64,000 bases of DNA from Butyrivibrio sp. MC2013 (GCF_000424585.1 NZ_AUKE01000015.1:1-64000); one strand, 5' to 3'; shown: positions 43,293 through 52,999, numbered from the stretch's first letter. Program-made: numbers and translations. Notes: generated by a model from the sequence alone, not told the origin.

Positions 43293-45326
43293 TCAGATGG
43301 TAAAGGTATTAACAAAATCCTCGATCTTCTTGGCTGAATTAAATACTGTGGTGGCGGATTCGTCTACGCCCTTGGAACTGTCAGCTACGCGAAGAGCGCT
43401 CTCTGCCACATTATCTACTGTAGCAGTGATCTCCTGGGTACTGGCCGACTGTTCCTGGGATATGGCTGCCAGGGAGGTAGCAATATCGTCAACCTTTCTG
43501 ACCTTCTCGATCATATCAGTAACCGTATCATTGGTAAGATCCAGGTCCTTGAATATCTCTTCAAAGGTAGATCCGGCATTTTTTACCGCTGTAGCATTCT
43601 GCTCAATGGAGGACATATTCTTATTGGACTTCTCAAGGAGCTCTGAGATCTGAGCGGTGATGTCCTTGACAATCTGCCCGATCTGATTGGCCGAGCCGGC
43701 ACTTTCGTTGGCCAGCTGTCCTATCTCAGATGCGACAACTGCAAAACCTCTGCCTGCCTCACCTGCTCTGGCAGCTTCTATAGAGGCATTTAATGACAGG
43801 AGATTGGTCTGGGCAGCAATGGAACTTATCATGCTGATGATGGAGTTGATGGTCTGGGCGGAGCTGTCCACATGTTCAACAACTGCTGCCATATCTGCCA
43901 TGCTCTCTGACACGTCTGCCATACCGCTTTGGATAATGCTCATTTCATGCTGACCTTCCTTGGCCTTTGATACCAGGGAAATGACTGTATCGTTGCAGAC
44001 TGTACCTTTATCCGCCAGTTCGCTGACTTCTGAAGCCAGGTCTGTGGCATTGGAAGCCAGCTCAGATACTGCTAAGTTCATGCCGTTTATGGCTTCTCTG
44101 ATCTGGTGCATTGACTCAGACTGCTCTTCAGCCTGGGTGTTGAGCTTGCCTGAAGCCTCCTGGCTGTTCACTGCCTCGTCGATGAGATTATTGGAAATCT
44201 CTTTCATCTCACCCAAAGTACCGCGCATATGGCTGACGTAGTCATGCATGGAATTGTTCATGGTCCCTATCTCATCATTACCGCCCTTAGGGATATCCAC
44301 TGTAAAGTCTCCGGTGGTTATCATGGATATATTATCTGTGAGACTCTTGACTGGACGGGATACGATATGCCTGATCATATTCAGGATCACGGCTGCTATC
44401 ACAGCTATTATCACCAGCATCAGGATGGCTGCAAGGATCAGGAAGCTGTTCATCTCTGAAAGTACAGCACTTGCAGAAACGGAGCTGATAAGTGTCCATT
44501 CTGTTCCCGGAACGGAGTCAAAGGATACAAAGGTATCTCTTCCGCTGTTATCCTTAAATCGTGCGATTTCATCATTGCCCGACTTTACATAGGAAGCAGA
44601 CCTGGTCAGAAAAGCATCATCAGAGTGCTCTGACGCAGAGGAACCGTTATAGGAAGGATCGGAATAGGACAGGATCATGTCACCGTCCATGAGCATGGTA
44701 TGGCCACTGCCAAGTGGGGTAAACTTGGTGACTTCGGCTACGATGCCATCAAGGTTCATGTCAGCTGCTATAACGCCGAATCTTCCGTCAGGGAGTGTGA
44801 CGCCGCAGGATAGAGTCACGACCATGGAATTGGTACTGCTGTCCACATAAGGAATACCTGCTATGAAGGTATTAACATTCTTACCCAGGATGTACCAGTC
44901 TCTGTCTGTGATTATATAGTCGGGATCCGGCTGCCAGCCGGAAGGATCCAGCCAGGTACCGTTTTCAAGACCTATGTATACACCGTTAGGCGCAAAGTCG
45001 TAGGCTGTAAGCGAGGGTTCCAGATATTTGACCAGGGCCTCATCATCCGGAAATTCTACAGTTGCCACTGCTTCACCTATGGTATTGAGATATGTCTCAA
45101 ATTCGATCATTGTATTGCCCAGTGCAGCGGCATTAGCCCTGGACTCCTGTTTAAGGCCGTTGCTGGCCTGCATGGTGATGACAGAACTTGCCCTGCTGGT
45201 CAGGATGACAATTAACAGGACTATACTGATTATGATCATGGGGAGGATGAATCTTAGAAGCTTACCACTGACGGTGCCCCTGATCTTACGAAGGGATTTT
45301 GATTCAGGAATATTAGTGTTTTTCAT
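43293..45326 (-). CDS. Methyl-accepting chemotaxis protein, dCache_1 amino-acid type
   Basis: 677 residues: TM1 ~25-44, double-Cache sensor ~45-292, TM2 ~294-317, HAMP ~318-370, signalling domain with [20 protein letters not shown]. The sensor carries the whole amino-acid-binding signature at exact spacing: Y137, R142, W144, Y145, Y160, D162, D189 (family positions Y121, R126, W128, Y129, Y144, D146, D173). It is therefore predicted to bind the amino and carboxyl groups of an amino-acid ligand. ATG 45326 has AGAAAGGA eight bases upstream; the longer ORF from 45515 would run through the promoter. A sigma-28-like promoter lies upstream. Confidence 0.92.
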   Translation of the reverse strand: MKNTNIPESKSLRKIRGTVSGKLLRFILPMIIISIVLLIVILTSRASSVITMQASNGLKQESRANAAALGNTMIEFETYLNTIGEAVATVEFPDDEALVKYLEPSLTAYDFAPNGVYIGLENGTWLDPSGWQPDPDYIITDRDWYILGKNVNTFIAGIPYVDSSTNSMVVTLSCGVTLPDGRFGVIAADMNLDGIVAEVTKFTPLGSGHTMLMDGDMILSYSDPSYNGSSASEHSDDAFLTRSASYVKSGNDEIARFKDNSGRDTFVSFDSVPGTEWTLISSVSASAVLSEMNSFLILAAILMLVIIAVIAAVILNMIRHIVSRPVKSLTDNISMITTGDFTVDIPKGGNDEIGTMNNSMHDYVSHMRGTLGEMKEISNNLIDEAVNSQEASGKLNTQAEEQSESMHQIREAINGMNLAVSELASNATDLASEVSELADKGTVCNDTVISLVSKAKEGQHEMSIIQSGMADVSESMADMAAVVEHVDSSAQTINSIISMISSIAAQTNLLSLNASIEAARAGEAGRGFAVVASEIGQLANESAGSANQIGQIVKDITAQISELLEKSNKNMSSIEQNATAVKNAGSTFEEIFKDLDLTNDTVTDMIEKVRKVDDIATSLAAISQEQSASTQEITATVDNVAESALRVADSSKGVDESATTVFNSAKKIEDFVNTFTI

Positions 45327-45363
45327 GTAAACTGTCCTTTCTGCTTGGGTTTCCACATTATTT

Positions 45364-45391
45364 TTATCGGAATAATTTTGCTCAATAGTTA
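45364..45391 (-). promoter_or_regulatory. Sigma-28-like promoter of dCache chemoreceptor gene
   Basis: On the minus strand, TAAC (45391-45388), 16 bp, TCCGATAA (45371-45364). This is the same layout as at 4353-4380 and 15273-15300, and lies 38 bp upstream of the start codon. Confidence 0.55.
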
Positions 45392-45508
45392 TACTTAAAA
45401 GCACAAAACTATCAAAAAGAAATTCTTTATGAATGTGTTTGTGATCCCTGGTTTTTATGATGAAGAATCTATGCGAGAGTATTGGGAGATATCTGTTTTG
45501 CTGGCCTC

Positions 45509-45538
45509 TTGACACAAAAGCTTTACTTGTTGTATTAT
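45509..45538 (+). promoter_or_regulatory. Promoter of tRNA-Pro
   Basis: TTGACA (45509-45514), 18 bp, TATTAT (45533-45538), about 55 bp before the mature tRNA 5' end. Confidence 0.65.
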
Positions 45539-45592
45539 GTGTTTTGCTGCAGAAGCCGATATTCTAGCTATAAGTGCTTTCTGCATATCAAT

Positions 45593-45666
<74 letters not shown>

Positions 45667-45797
45667 TTTTTTTATGCCATTTTTTAGCTATATTTAGCCT
45701 GGGTCTTTTTCTTCAGGCGTAATCTTCCGATAAAGACTTATATAGATTATGCTCAGGGAGAAACGGGTAGGCATATTGCCCGGTGTGAAGGAAGAAT

Positions 45798-46844
45798 ATG
45801 TACAACGAAGTAGCCTTTGATCTTATTAAAGTAAGACTGGCTTATTTGGTCGCAAATGTAGTAATGGCAGTAATGGTTCTTTTGTCAGGCAGGTCTGAAC
45901 TGATCTGGCTGTCTATTGTTACGGCCTTTGTGCTGTGGATCACCTGCTCTGATATGATGGATAATTATCCCAGGGCCAGAGTTTATACCATGTGCGCCTG
46001 GAATGATATAGTCGTCCTTGTTACCTCCTTTTATTTTGGTTTTGAATGTGGCTTTTTCCTGAATATATTCGCTCAGGTTCCTGTTTCTATTTTTTATGGA
46101 TATGTGTATTTTGCGTCCTCGGGCAAGAAGTTTAAAGGCTGGATCACATGGGTTCTGGCCATTGCCAGTCTCTACATATCTCTTATCATAGGCAGGACTC
46201 ACGTCCCTGTGGTGGGATTTACAAAGGATGTGAGCGTGGCAGTGTTTATGGTTAATTCAACGGCATGCCTAAGCTTTATCATATTTGTATGTGTCTCTAT
46301 CAGGAACGAACTTATCCATGTGCAGGAAAAAAATATGGACAAGGCTGCGCTGGATCTGCTCACAGGCCTTAGGACAAGACGCCTCTTTGATGCGGAATTT
46401 AATGACAGAGGACTTAAGACCTCTGAAATCTGTGCCGCGATCATGGATATAGATGATTTCAAGAAATTCAATGATAATTACGGGCATAATGCAGGAGACA
46501 AGGTCCTGCAGACTATCAGTGATATCATCATGGAAATAGAGATCAGGAACAGCAGCTTTATGGCCTGCAGATGGGGCGGCGAAGAATTTGTGATCATAGC
46601 CCCTATTGAAAGCTATGATATACTGAAACATGAACTTGAGGTAATGATCAAAAATTTAAAGCTCACTGATATAGAGATTGGGGGTACAAGGCACAGAGTG
46701 ACCATAACGGCAGGTCTTGCCTGTCCCGGAAAGGGGAGCAGGAATTCCCTGGAGGATCTCATAGGAAGAGCTGATGCTCTCTTATATCAAGGCAAGAAAG
46801 CAGGTAAGGACAGACTGGTAGAAGATACGGAACGGGGGAGATAA
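45798..46844 (+). CDS. Membrane diguanylate cyclase
   Basis: 348 residues: six hydrophobic spans in ~15-165, then a GGDEF domain ~185-345 with CRWGGEEFVI, DIDDFKKFNDNYGH and LYQGKKAGKDR intact, so c-di-GMP synthesis is expected. Upstream, TTCCGATAA at 45725-45733 resembles a sigma-28 -10 but lacks a good -35. It overlaps tdk (TAATG), so the two are co-transcribed. Confidence 0.88.
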   Translation: MYNEVAFDLIKVRLAYLVANVVMAVMVLLSGRSELIWLSIVTAFVLWITCSDMMDNYPRARVYTMCAWNDIVVLVTSFYFGFECGFFLNIFAQVPVSIFYGYVYFASSGKKFKGWITWVLAIASLYISLIIGRTHVPVVGFTKDVSVAVFMVNSTACLSFIIFVCVSIRNELIHVQEKNMDKAALDLLTGLRTRRLFDAEFNDRGLKTSEICAAIMDIDDFKKFNDNYGHNAGDKVLQTISDIIMEIEIRNSSFMACRWGGEEFVIIAPIESYDILKHELEVMIKNLKLTDIEIGGTRHRVTITAGLACPGKGSRNSLEDLIGRADALLYQGKKAGKDRLVEDTERGR

Positions 46845-47479
46845 TGGCAAAATTATATTTCAGATACGGAGCAATGGGGAGCTCAAAGACAGCCAATGCA
46901 CTTATGGTGCATTACAACTATGTAGAAAAGGGACAGAATGCAGTACTCTTAAAGCCCGGAGTAGAGAACAGGGACGGAGCTACACTGATAAGGTCCAGGA
47001 TCGGCCTGTCTGCAGAGTGCGTTATAATAGAGGATTTTCTTAAGGAAGCCAGGGAAAAATGGCTGACAGGTCTGGACGATGGTTGGGACAGACTTGACTG
47101 CTGCATTGTGGATGAGGCTCATTTCCTTACTGCTGAGCAGGTGGACCTCCTTGCTTATATAGTGGATCAGTATGACCTGCCGGTAATATGCTATGGACTC
47201 AGGACTGATTTTACAGGACATTTCTTTGAAGGCTCCAAGAGGCTAATGGAGCTGGCTGACAAGATAGAAGAGGTGCCCACTGTATGCTGGTGCGGCAGAA
47301 GGGCTCATTTTAATGCCAGAGTGCTGGACGGCAAGATTGTCAGAGAAGGTGAGCAGGTGATGATGGGAGGTAACGAATCCTATGTATCCCTGTGCAGAAG
47401 GCATTTCAGGAGCGGTGAGATTGGAGGCAGGCGAGAAAAAGTAGTCGGGAACACTAATGCCGGTGCAGAAAACTTATAA
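46844..47479 (+). CDS. tdk: Thymidine kinase
   Basis: 211 residues. P-loop GAMGSSKT (9-16), Mg-binding CIVDEAHFL, lasso region YGLRTDFTGHFFEGS, zinc site CWCG with a later C-x2-H (CRRHF). It phosphorylates thymidine in the salvage pathway. Length and motifs are typical of the type II (bacterial/human TK1) family. Its start overlaps the stop of the diguanylate cyclase gene. Confidence 0.95.
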   Translation: MAKLYFRYGAMGSSKTANALMVHYNYVEKGQNAVLLKPGVENRDGATLIRSRIGLSAECVIIEDFLKEAREKWLTGLDDGWDRLDCCIVDEAHFLTAEQVDLLAYIVDQYDLPVICYGLRTDFTGHFFEGSKRLMELADKIEEVPTVCWCGRRAHFNARVLDGKIVREGEQVMMGGNESYVSLCRRHFRSGEIGGRREKVVGNTNAGAENL

Positions 47480-47554
47480 GCAGTACATGGCTGCGGATTT
47501 TCTTTTAAATGCCGGTGTGATGTCAAGGTAGATCCGGCTGGTTAAATTTGCCCC

Positions 47555-47583
47555 TTGTAATTTGTCTTTATAGAGGCTATTAT
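47555..47583 (+). promoter_or_regulatory. Promoter of the folT-folC operon
   Basis: TTGTAA (47555-47560), 17 bp, TATTAT (47578-47583), about 70 bp before the THF riboswitch. The rest of 47480-47640 shows no gene. Confidence 0.5.
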
Positions 47584-47651
47584 TGTTTAGACCATTTGTT
47601 CAAAATCTGTTTTTGGAGCTTGGACAGATGTGCACAAATAAATAATCATGT

Positions 47652-47766
47652 CACGCAGAGTAGGATACAGAGCGTATATAGTGCCCGGTGAACAGGGAGT
47701 TGTCATCGGGACGAAGAGGGAAGCTTGTCATTATTCCCCGCGGTTCTGTTTCCGCATCCCGCTGCT
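47652..47766 (+). promoter_or_regulatory. THF (tetrahydrofolate) riboswitch
   Basis: Consensus landmarks in order: GCAGAGTAGGATACAGAGCG (P1/P2 5' strands), the P3 hairpin CCCGGTGAACAGGG with GTTGTCATCGGG, ACGAAG, the GGGAA/TTCCC arm, CGCGG, then TCTGTTTC-CGCATCC-CGCTGC closing P2 and P1 (GCAG 47654-47657 with CTGC 47762-47765). This is the folT-type THF aptamer, and it precedes folT here. An unrelated 122-codon ORF (47648-48016) overlapping it is a chance frame. Confidence 0.9.
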
Positions 47767-47785
47767 GCACAAGGCTTATATAGAG

Positions 47786-47824
47786 GCCTCCCTGTGCAGA
47801 GAAGGAAACTGCATGGAAGGAGGC
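47786..47824 (+). promoter_or_regulatory. Riboswitch expression platform: ribosome-site hairpin
   Basis: GCCTCC plus TGTGCAG (47786-47798) pairs with CTGCATG plus GGAGGC (to 47824). The right arm contains AAGGAGG, the ribosome site of folT (ATG 47832). A short TATTTTT follows, so translational and weak transcriptional control are both possible. Confidence 0.7.
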
Positions 47825-47831
47825 TATTTTT

Positions 47832-48374
47832 ATGCAGAAAAACAATGTTCAGAAACTGGCAACTGCCGGCATGCTGCTGGCCCTCTCGGTGATCTTCGGC
47901 TTTTTGAAGATTCCAATCACAAATACTATGGAGATCAGGTTTCAGTCCCTGCCTGTAGCGCTTGCAGGTATGCTCCTGGGACCTGTGCCCGGAATGCTGG
48001 TAGGTGCGCTTACTGACTTCCTCTCCTATATTGTAAAGCCCACAGGTCCTTATTTTATGGGATTTTTGGTCAGCTACGCTTTGATAGGACTGGTATTTGG
48101 CCTGATAGCCAGGGTCTCAAAGTCCGGTGCAGGAATGCTCGCACGTATCATCTGTGCTCAGGTTATCACCTCTGTTTTTATTGATGCGCTCCTTAATTCA
48201 TACTGGCTGAGCGTCCTTTATGGCAGTCCTTTTAAGGCAGTGCTTATCAGCAGGATTCCCAAAGAGATATTGATGTTCTTTATAAGCTGCGCACTGCTGT
48301 ATCTGGTAGTTAAGCCTGTAAGGAAATATGCAGCACAGTATCTTCCATCTGATAACAAAGCAAGCAGAGCATAA
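47832..48374 (+). CDS. folT: Folate ECF transporter S component
   Basis: 180 residues, about five to six membrane spans. N-terminal KLATAGMLLALSVIFGFLK and the block IRFQSLPVALAGMLLGPVPG, then GALTDFLSYI, are hallmarks of FolT. It binds folates and uses the shared ECF energising module, encoded elsewhere. The THF riboswitch directly upstream supports the substrate. It forms an operon with folC 13 bp downstream. Confidence 0.94.
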   Translation: MQKNNVQKLATAGMLLALSVIFGFLKIPITNTMEIRFQSLPVALAGMLLGPVPGMLVGALTDFLSYIVKPTGPYFMGFLVSYALIGLVFGLIARVSKSGAGMLARIICAQVITSVFIDALLNSYWLSVLYGSPFKAVLISRIPKEILMFFISCALLYLVVKPVRKYAAQYLPSDNKASRA

Positions 48375-48387
48375 GGGAGGTAAGGCC

Positions 48388-49722
48388 TTGGAATACGAAG
48401 AGGCGATAGCTTTTTACAGATCTCTTGATGCTTTTAATCCTGTAAAGCTTGCAAGAGGCGAGATCGTAATGAATCTTGAAAGCCTGACTGAGCTTTTGGC
48501 TCGTTTGGGAAACCCTCATAAGGATATGAAATATATCCATATTGCGGGGACCAACGGCAAGGGCTCTACTGCGGCTTTTATTTCCACTATCCTGACAAAG
48601 GCCGGTTATAAGACCGGCCTTTACACATCTCCTGCGGTACTGTGCTTTGAGGAGAGGATCAGAGTAGATGGAGAATATATATCCCGGGAGGATGTAGGGC
48701 GCTATACAAAGATCATAAAGGACAAGTCTATGGAAATGCTCCGGGACGGCCTTCGCCTTCCTTCAGAGTTTGAAATGGTCACAGCCATGAGCTTTATGGA
48801 ATTTAGGGACAGCGGCTGTGACATAGCCGTGATGGAGTGCGGACTTGGCGGGATCATGGATGCTACCAATGTGATACCCTCCCCTGAGCTGGCGATCATT
48901 ACTTCCATTTCCTACGATCATACAGAGATACTGGGTAATAGCCTGACAGAGATAGCTGATAAAAAGGCGGGCATAATCAAAGAGGGCTGCGACGTCCTCT
49001 TATATCCCCAGACAGATGAGGATGTAACAGAGCTTATCAGAAGGACTGCCAGGAAAGAGGGGGCTTCGTTTAATATAGCCTCTCTTCCAAAAGAGGAGAA
49101 TATTCGAAGGAGTCTTAAGGGACAGAGCTTTGATCTGACTGCTTTGGGCGAAGTCTTTAATGACATGAGGATCAGCATGCTGGGCAACTGGCAGGCTTAT
49201 AACGGAGCAATGGCTGTTAATGCAGCTCTTATCCTCAGGCAAAGGGGATATTCCATTCCGGAGAGCGCTATCAGAGAGGGACTAAAGGATGCCAAATGGC
49301 CCTGCCGCTTTGAGCTTCTTGGCTCTCATCCGTATTTTATAGCAGACGGCAGCCACAATCCCCAGGGAGTAGCAGCACTGGCAGATAGCCTTGAGAGCTT
49401 TTTTCCGGGGCAAAAGGTGATTTTTATAACAGGGGTTTTGTCTGACAAAGCATATGATAAAATGATGAGTAGGGTCATTCCGCTTGGACGGGCATTTATT
49501 ACCATTACACCGCCTTCAGAGAGAGCTCTGGATGGTGAAAAGCTGCGGGAAGACCTGATACGCATGGGCGCAGAGAATGTGTCGCCTGCTTCTTCCATCA
49601 GGGAGGCTGTGGAGCTGGCTCTTGAGCTGGCAGGAGACAGCGGCGTTATATGTGCCTTTGGATCATTGTATTATATAGGACAGATAAGAGAGCTTGCAGA
49701 TGAGATTCGTACTGGTCAGTAA
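48388..49722 (+). CDS. folC: Folylpolyglutamate synthase / dihydrofolate synthase
   Basis: 444 residues. Mur-ligase-type ATP loop AGTNGKGST, YTSPAVLCFEERI, MECGLGGIMDATN, SYDHTEILG, DGSHNPQG. It adds glutamates to folate, trapping it in the cell, which matches import by FolT and control by the THF riboswitch. TTG 48388 is the start (GGGAGG at 48375-48380). The in-frame ATG at 48328 lies deep in folT. Confidence 0.93.
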   Translation: MEYEEAIAFYRSLDAFNPVKLARGEIVMNLESLTELLARLGNPHKDMKYIHIAGTNGKGSTAAFISTILTKAGYKTGLYTSPAVLCFEERIRVDGEYISREDVGRYTKIIKDKSMEMLRDGLRLPSEFEMVTAMSFMEFRDSGCDIAVMECGLGGIMDATNVIPSPELAIITSISYDHTEILGNSLTEIADKKAGIIKEGCDVLLYPQTDEDVTELIRRTARKEGASFNIASLPKEENIRRSLKGQSFDLTALGEVFNDMRISMLGNWQAYNGAMAVNAALILRQRGYSIPESAIREGLKDAKWPCRFELLGSHPYFIADGSHNPQGVAALADSLESFFPGQKVIFITGVLSDKAYDKMMSRVIPLGRAFITITPPSERALDGEKLREDLIRMGAENVSPASSIREAVELALELAGDSGVICAFGSLYYIGQIRELADEIRTGQ

Positions 49723-50917
49723 TTATATCAATCATCATCAGATCCCTTTATGCAGGGAGATCATGAATATTATAGGAGAGGGTAACTTTACTTTTCTGGA
49801 GACTCAGCCCATGGAAGCAGAGAGGCTTGCCATGGGTTGGGGCCGGGATATGGGTGACCTCTCTTTTGTTATGCAATATGACAAGGACAGCTATGCTGCG
49901 CTGAAGCTTATAGCTGAAGCTGACGTGGTGCTGCTGGGCTGGACTCTGAGCAGCAAGGTTATGGACGCATGTCTGGAGCGTGTGTCAGAAGGCAAGGCTC
50001 TGATCAGGATGAGTGAGCGTATATACAGAGAAGGTAGATGGAAGGCCATATCTCCAAGAGGCCTGGCAGCAAAATATCACGAGCATATTAAATATAGAAA
50101 AGATAATCTGTATATGCTCTGCAGCGGAGCCTATACAGCCGGGGATTTTCGCCTGATCCATGCTTATCCTGACAAGCTCCTTAAGTGGGGCTATTTTCCG
50201 AAGTTTGAAGAGGTGCCGGTAAAAGATGGATATAAAGATCAGGAAGAAGGTAAGCTGGGAGATAATATAGATGCAAAGATAAAATGCGTAGGAAATTCAG
50301 CTGCCAGCCTCGCCTATAGACCTGTAAATATCCTCTGGGCAGGACGCTTTATGAGGGGGGTCAAGCATCCTGAATATGCATTGCATCTGGCCGGGGCTTT
50401 AAAAAAAGCCGATATTCCTTTTAGCTTGCGCATGGTTGGAGGCGGAGAGATGAAAGATGAGCTTGAAGCCTATATCAATGAGAATGACCTTGGAGCAAAT
50501 GTTAAGATGATGGGCTTTCTGCCTCCGGAAAAGGTAAGAGAGCTTATGAAAACTGCAGATATATACCTTTTTACCAGCAATCATCTGGAAGGCTGGGGCG
50601 CCGTGGTAAACGAGGCAATGAACTCCCGCTGCGCAGTGCTGGCAGGAGAAGGGGCAGGAGCGGTTCCCTACCTTATAAAGGATGGGATAAACGGACTGAC
50701 CTTTAAGGGAGAAAATGAAGCCGAGTTTATAGCCAAGGGGGTGAAGCTTGCGGCAGACAGAAAACTTATATTAGCTCTTGGAAATGCAGCCTATGAGACT
50801 ATAAGGGATGAATGGAACCCGCATACTGCGGCAGCAAGACTTGTTGATCTGGCTGGCAGCCTGGTAAATGGCGCTGCGTACACCCCTCCGCAGACAGGCC
50901 CCCTCAGCAGGGCATGA
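49700..50917 (+). CDS. Family 4 (GT-B) glycosyltransferase
   Basis: 405 residues. N-terminal half VLVSNYINHHQIPLCREI with a GT-B fold; C-terminal nucleotide-sugar site ILWAGRFMRGVKHPEYALHL, MVGGGEMKDEL and NHLEGWGAVVNEAMNSRCAV, where a glycine stands near the usual E-x7-E. It probably transfers a sugar to a surface polymer or lipid. It overlaps folC by 23 bp yet is unrelated in function. ATG 49700 was preferred over TTG 49694. Confidence 0.85.
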   Translation: MRFVLVSNYINHHQIPLCREIMNIIGEGNFTFLETQPMEAERLAMGWGRDMGDLSFVMQYDKDSYAALKLIAEADVVLLGWTLSSKVMDACLERVSEGKALIRMSERIYREGRWKAISPRGLAAKYHEHIKYRKDNLYMLCSGAYTAGDFRLIHAYPDKLLKWGYFPKFEEVPVKDGYKDQEEGKLGDNIDAKIKCVGNSAASLAYRPVNILWAGRFMRGVKHPEYALHLAGALKKADIPFSLRMVGGGEMKDELEAYINENDLGANVKMMGFLPPEKVRELMKTADIYLFTSNHLEGWGAVVNEAMNSRCAVLAGEGAGAVPYLIKDGINGLTFKGENEAEFIAKGVKLAADRKLILALGNAAYETIRDEWNPHTAAARLVDLAGSLVNGAAYTPPQTGPLSRA

Positions 50918-50962
50918 TTTAATCGCAATCAGCGACATTTTTAAATTTGCGTGGAATGAGTG

Positions 50963-50991
50963 TTGCGAAACATTTTTATTTCATTTATATT
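50963..50991 (+). promoter_or_regulatory. Promoter of pgi
   Basis: TTGCGA (50963-50968), 17 bp, TATATT (50986-50991), about 58 bp before the pgi start. Confidence 0.4.
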
Positions 50992-51048
50992 TTTATTGGA
51001 AAAATAAGGCGTGGCACTGGCAAGGCGGTGCGGAAAGGAAGAAGTAGG

Positions 51049-52632
51049 ATGGTTTCATGGAATAATCCCGATACACTTGAATCCTGGAAGAAGCTGGGCA
51101 CTTTGAAGGATTCAGTAGATTTAAAGGCAGTTATGTCAGGAGAGGGCGGAGCAGATAGAGTCAAGAATTACTCTATTCCCATGCCTGCAGGCATGACATA
51201 CAATTATGCAGCCAAGGAAGTAGATGATACAGTTATTGATGCTCTTGCAGCACTTGCTGATGAGCAGGAACTGATCGGTAAATATGAAGAGCTTCTGGGA
51301 GGAGCTGTTATCAATACAGGTGAGAAGAGACTGGTTCTCCACCAGCTCTGCCGCGGACAGCAGGCCGGCGATGTTATGGCAGACGGCGTTAATAAGAGAG
51401 AGTTCTACCTTTCTCAGCAAAAGCGTGTTGCAGAATTTGCAGAGAAGGTACATAATGGCCAGATCGTAAATGAGAAGGGCGAGAAGTTTACAACAGTAGT
51501 ACAGATCGGTATCGGTGGAAGTGATCTTGGTCCCCGTGCCATGTATCTGGCTCTTGAGAACTGGGCAAAGAAGAATGGTTTCTTCAAGATGAATGCAGAG
51601 TTTATCTCCAACGTAGACCCTGATGATGCATCTGCAGTTCTGGGCAAGGTTGATGTTGCAAAGTCCATCTTTATCCTGGTTTCCAAGTCAGGTACTACAC
51701 TTGAGACTCTGACCAATGAGTCTTTTGTAAAGGATGCTCTTACAAAGCAGGGCCTGGATCCTGCAAAGCACATGATCGCAGTTACATCAGAGACATCTCC
51801 TCTGGCAGGCAACAGCGGTTATCTGGATGCTTTCTTTATGGATGATTATATTGGCGGACGTTATTCTACAAGCTCTGCAGTAGGCGGAGCTGTTTTGTCA
51901 CTGGCCTTTGGCGCAGATGTATTTGCCCGCTTCCTGGATGGTGCAGCAGCAGAGGACAAGCTGGCACTTGAAAAGGATATCAGAAAGAACCCTGCTCTTA
52001 TGGATGCTCTTATTGGCGTATATGAGAGAAATGTACTGGGCTACGGCACTACAGCAGTACTTCCTTATTCTCAGGCTCTCTCCCGTTTCCCTGCTCACCT
52101 TCAGCAGCTGGATATGGAGTCCAATGGTAAGAGCGTAAACCGCTTCGGCGCAGCAATTGATTACAAGACAGGTCCTGTGATCTTTGGCGAGCCCGGAACT
52201 AACGGACAGCACTCCTTCTATCAGCTCCTGCACCAGGGCACAGATATTATCCCTCTGCAGTTTGTAGGCTTTAGAAAGAGCCAGATTGAAAATGACGTAG
52301 TGATCGAGGATTCCACCAGCCAGCAGAAGCTCTGCGCAAATGTAGCTGCTCAGATCGTGGCTTTTGCTCTTGGTAAGGATGATGAAGATAAGAACAAGAA
52401 CTTCGAAGGAAAGCGTCCTTCCAGCATTATCGCAGGTGATCAGCTTACTCCCGAAGCGCTTGGTGCTCTCCTGGCACATTTTGAGAACAAGGTTATGTTC
52501 CAGGGCTTTGTATGGAACATCAACTCCTTTGACCAGGAAGGTGTACAGCTTGGCAAGAAGCTGGCCAAGAAGGTACTGGCTCATGATACAGACGGTGCTC
52601 TCAAGGCATACAGCGATCTCTTAAACATCTGA
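51049..52632 (+). CDS. pgi: Glucose-6-phosphate isomerase
   Basis: 527 residues (long-type PGI). Motifs: IGIGGSDLGPRAM, phosphate-binding VSKSGTTLET, GGRYSTSSAVGG, GTNGQHSFYQLLHQGT and the C-terminal signature SFDQEGVQLGKKLAKK. It interconverts glucose-6-P and fructose-6-P in glycolysis. Codon use looks optimised (AAG, GGC, CTG/CTT rich), as expected for high expression. ATG 51049 follows AAAGGAAG. The in-frame extension to 50947 covers the promoter and is not coding. Confidence 0.96.
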   Translation: MVSWNNPDTLESWKKLGTLKDSVDLKAVMSGEGGADRVKNYSIPMPAGMTYNYAAKEVDDTVIDALAALADEQELIGKYEELLGGAVINTGEKRLVLHQLCRGQQAGDVMADGVNKREFYLSQQKRVAEFAEKVHNGQIVNEKGEKFTTVVQIGIGGSDLGPRAMYLALENWAKKNGFFKMNAEFISNVDPDDASAVLGKVDVAKSIFILVSKSGTTLETLTNESFVKDALTKQGLDPAKHMIAVTSETSPLAGNSGYLDAFFMDDYIGGRYSTSSAVGGAVLSLAFGADVFARFLDGAAAEDKLALEKDIRKNPALMDALIGVYERNVLGYGTTAVLPYSQALSRFPAHLQQLDMESNGKSVNRFGAAIDYKTGPVIFGEPGTNGQHSFYQLLHQGTDIIPLQFVGFRKSQIENDVVIEDSTSQQKLCANVAAQIVAFALGKDDEDKNKNFEGKRPSSIIAGDQLTPEALGALLAHFENKVMFQGFVWNINSFDQEGVQLGKKLAKKVLAHDTDGALKAYSDLLNI

Positions 52633-52636
52633 CACT

Positions 52637-52909
52637 ATGAAGATACGAGAGCATATTGTATTTAAAGGTGATGTACAGGGTGTAGGCTTTCGCTATACCG
52701 CAAGCCATCTGGCAGGGCGGCTGGGGCTTACAGGCTATGTGCGCAATGAATGGGACGGCTCGGTGACTGCCGAGGTCCAGGGACCAAGGGAAGCTATAGA
52801 CAGCTTTTTGACTGATATACAAAATGGCAGGTTCATCAATATATACAATATGGACATCAGCCCGATGCCTGTAGATGAAGAGGAGAGGAGCTTTAAGGTC
52901 CTCTACTGA
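52637..52909 (+). CDS. acyP: Acylphosphatase
   Basis: 90 residues, the usual size. The active-site loop GDVQGVGFRY (catalytic Arg19) and the Asn in GYVRNEWDGSV are present. It hydrolyses acyl phosphates such as 1,3-bisphosphoglycerate or carbamoyl phosphate. It starts 5 bp after pgi, a placement that might reflect control of glycolytic acyl phosphates. Confidence 0.93.
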   Translation: MKIREHIVFKGDVQGVGFRYTASHLAGRLGLTGYVRNEWDGSVTAEVQGPREAIDSFLTDIQNGRFINIYNMDISPMPVDEEERSFKVLY

Positions 52910-52950
52910 TCACAGAGAGCGTCGCGGTGAAATGAAAATAATAAGAAGTT

Positions 52951-52999
52951 AAATAGAGCTCCGGAGGGGTATGATCCTCTCCAGGGCTCTATTTTGCTT
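52951..52999 (+). terminator. Terminator of pgi-acyP
   Basis: AAATAGAGC (52951-52959) pairs with GCTCTATTT (52986-52994), with an inner GGAG-rich stem, then TTGCTTT. Confidence 0.8.

Noticed and set aside
45327..45515. 63-residue extension of the dCache chemoreceptor
   Set aside because: It would run through the sigma-28-like promoter. A good ribosome site precedes ATG 45326.
47648..48016. 122-aa ORF over the folT leader
   Set aside because: It is a chance frame across the THF riboswitch and the start of folT, and its sequence follows the aptamer structure.
50947..51048. 34-residue N-terminal extension of pgi
   Set aside because: It covers the likely promoter, and the ribosome site fits ATG 51049. 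PGI proteins do not have such an extension.
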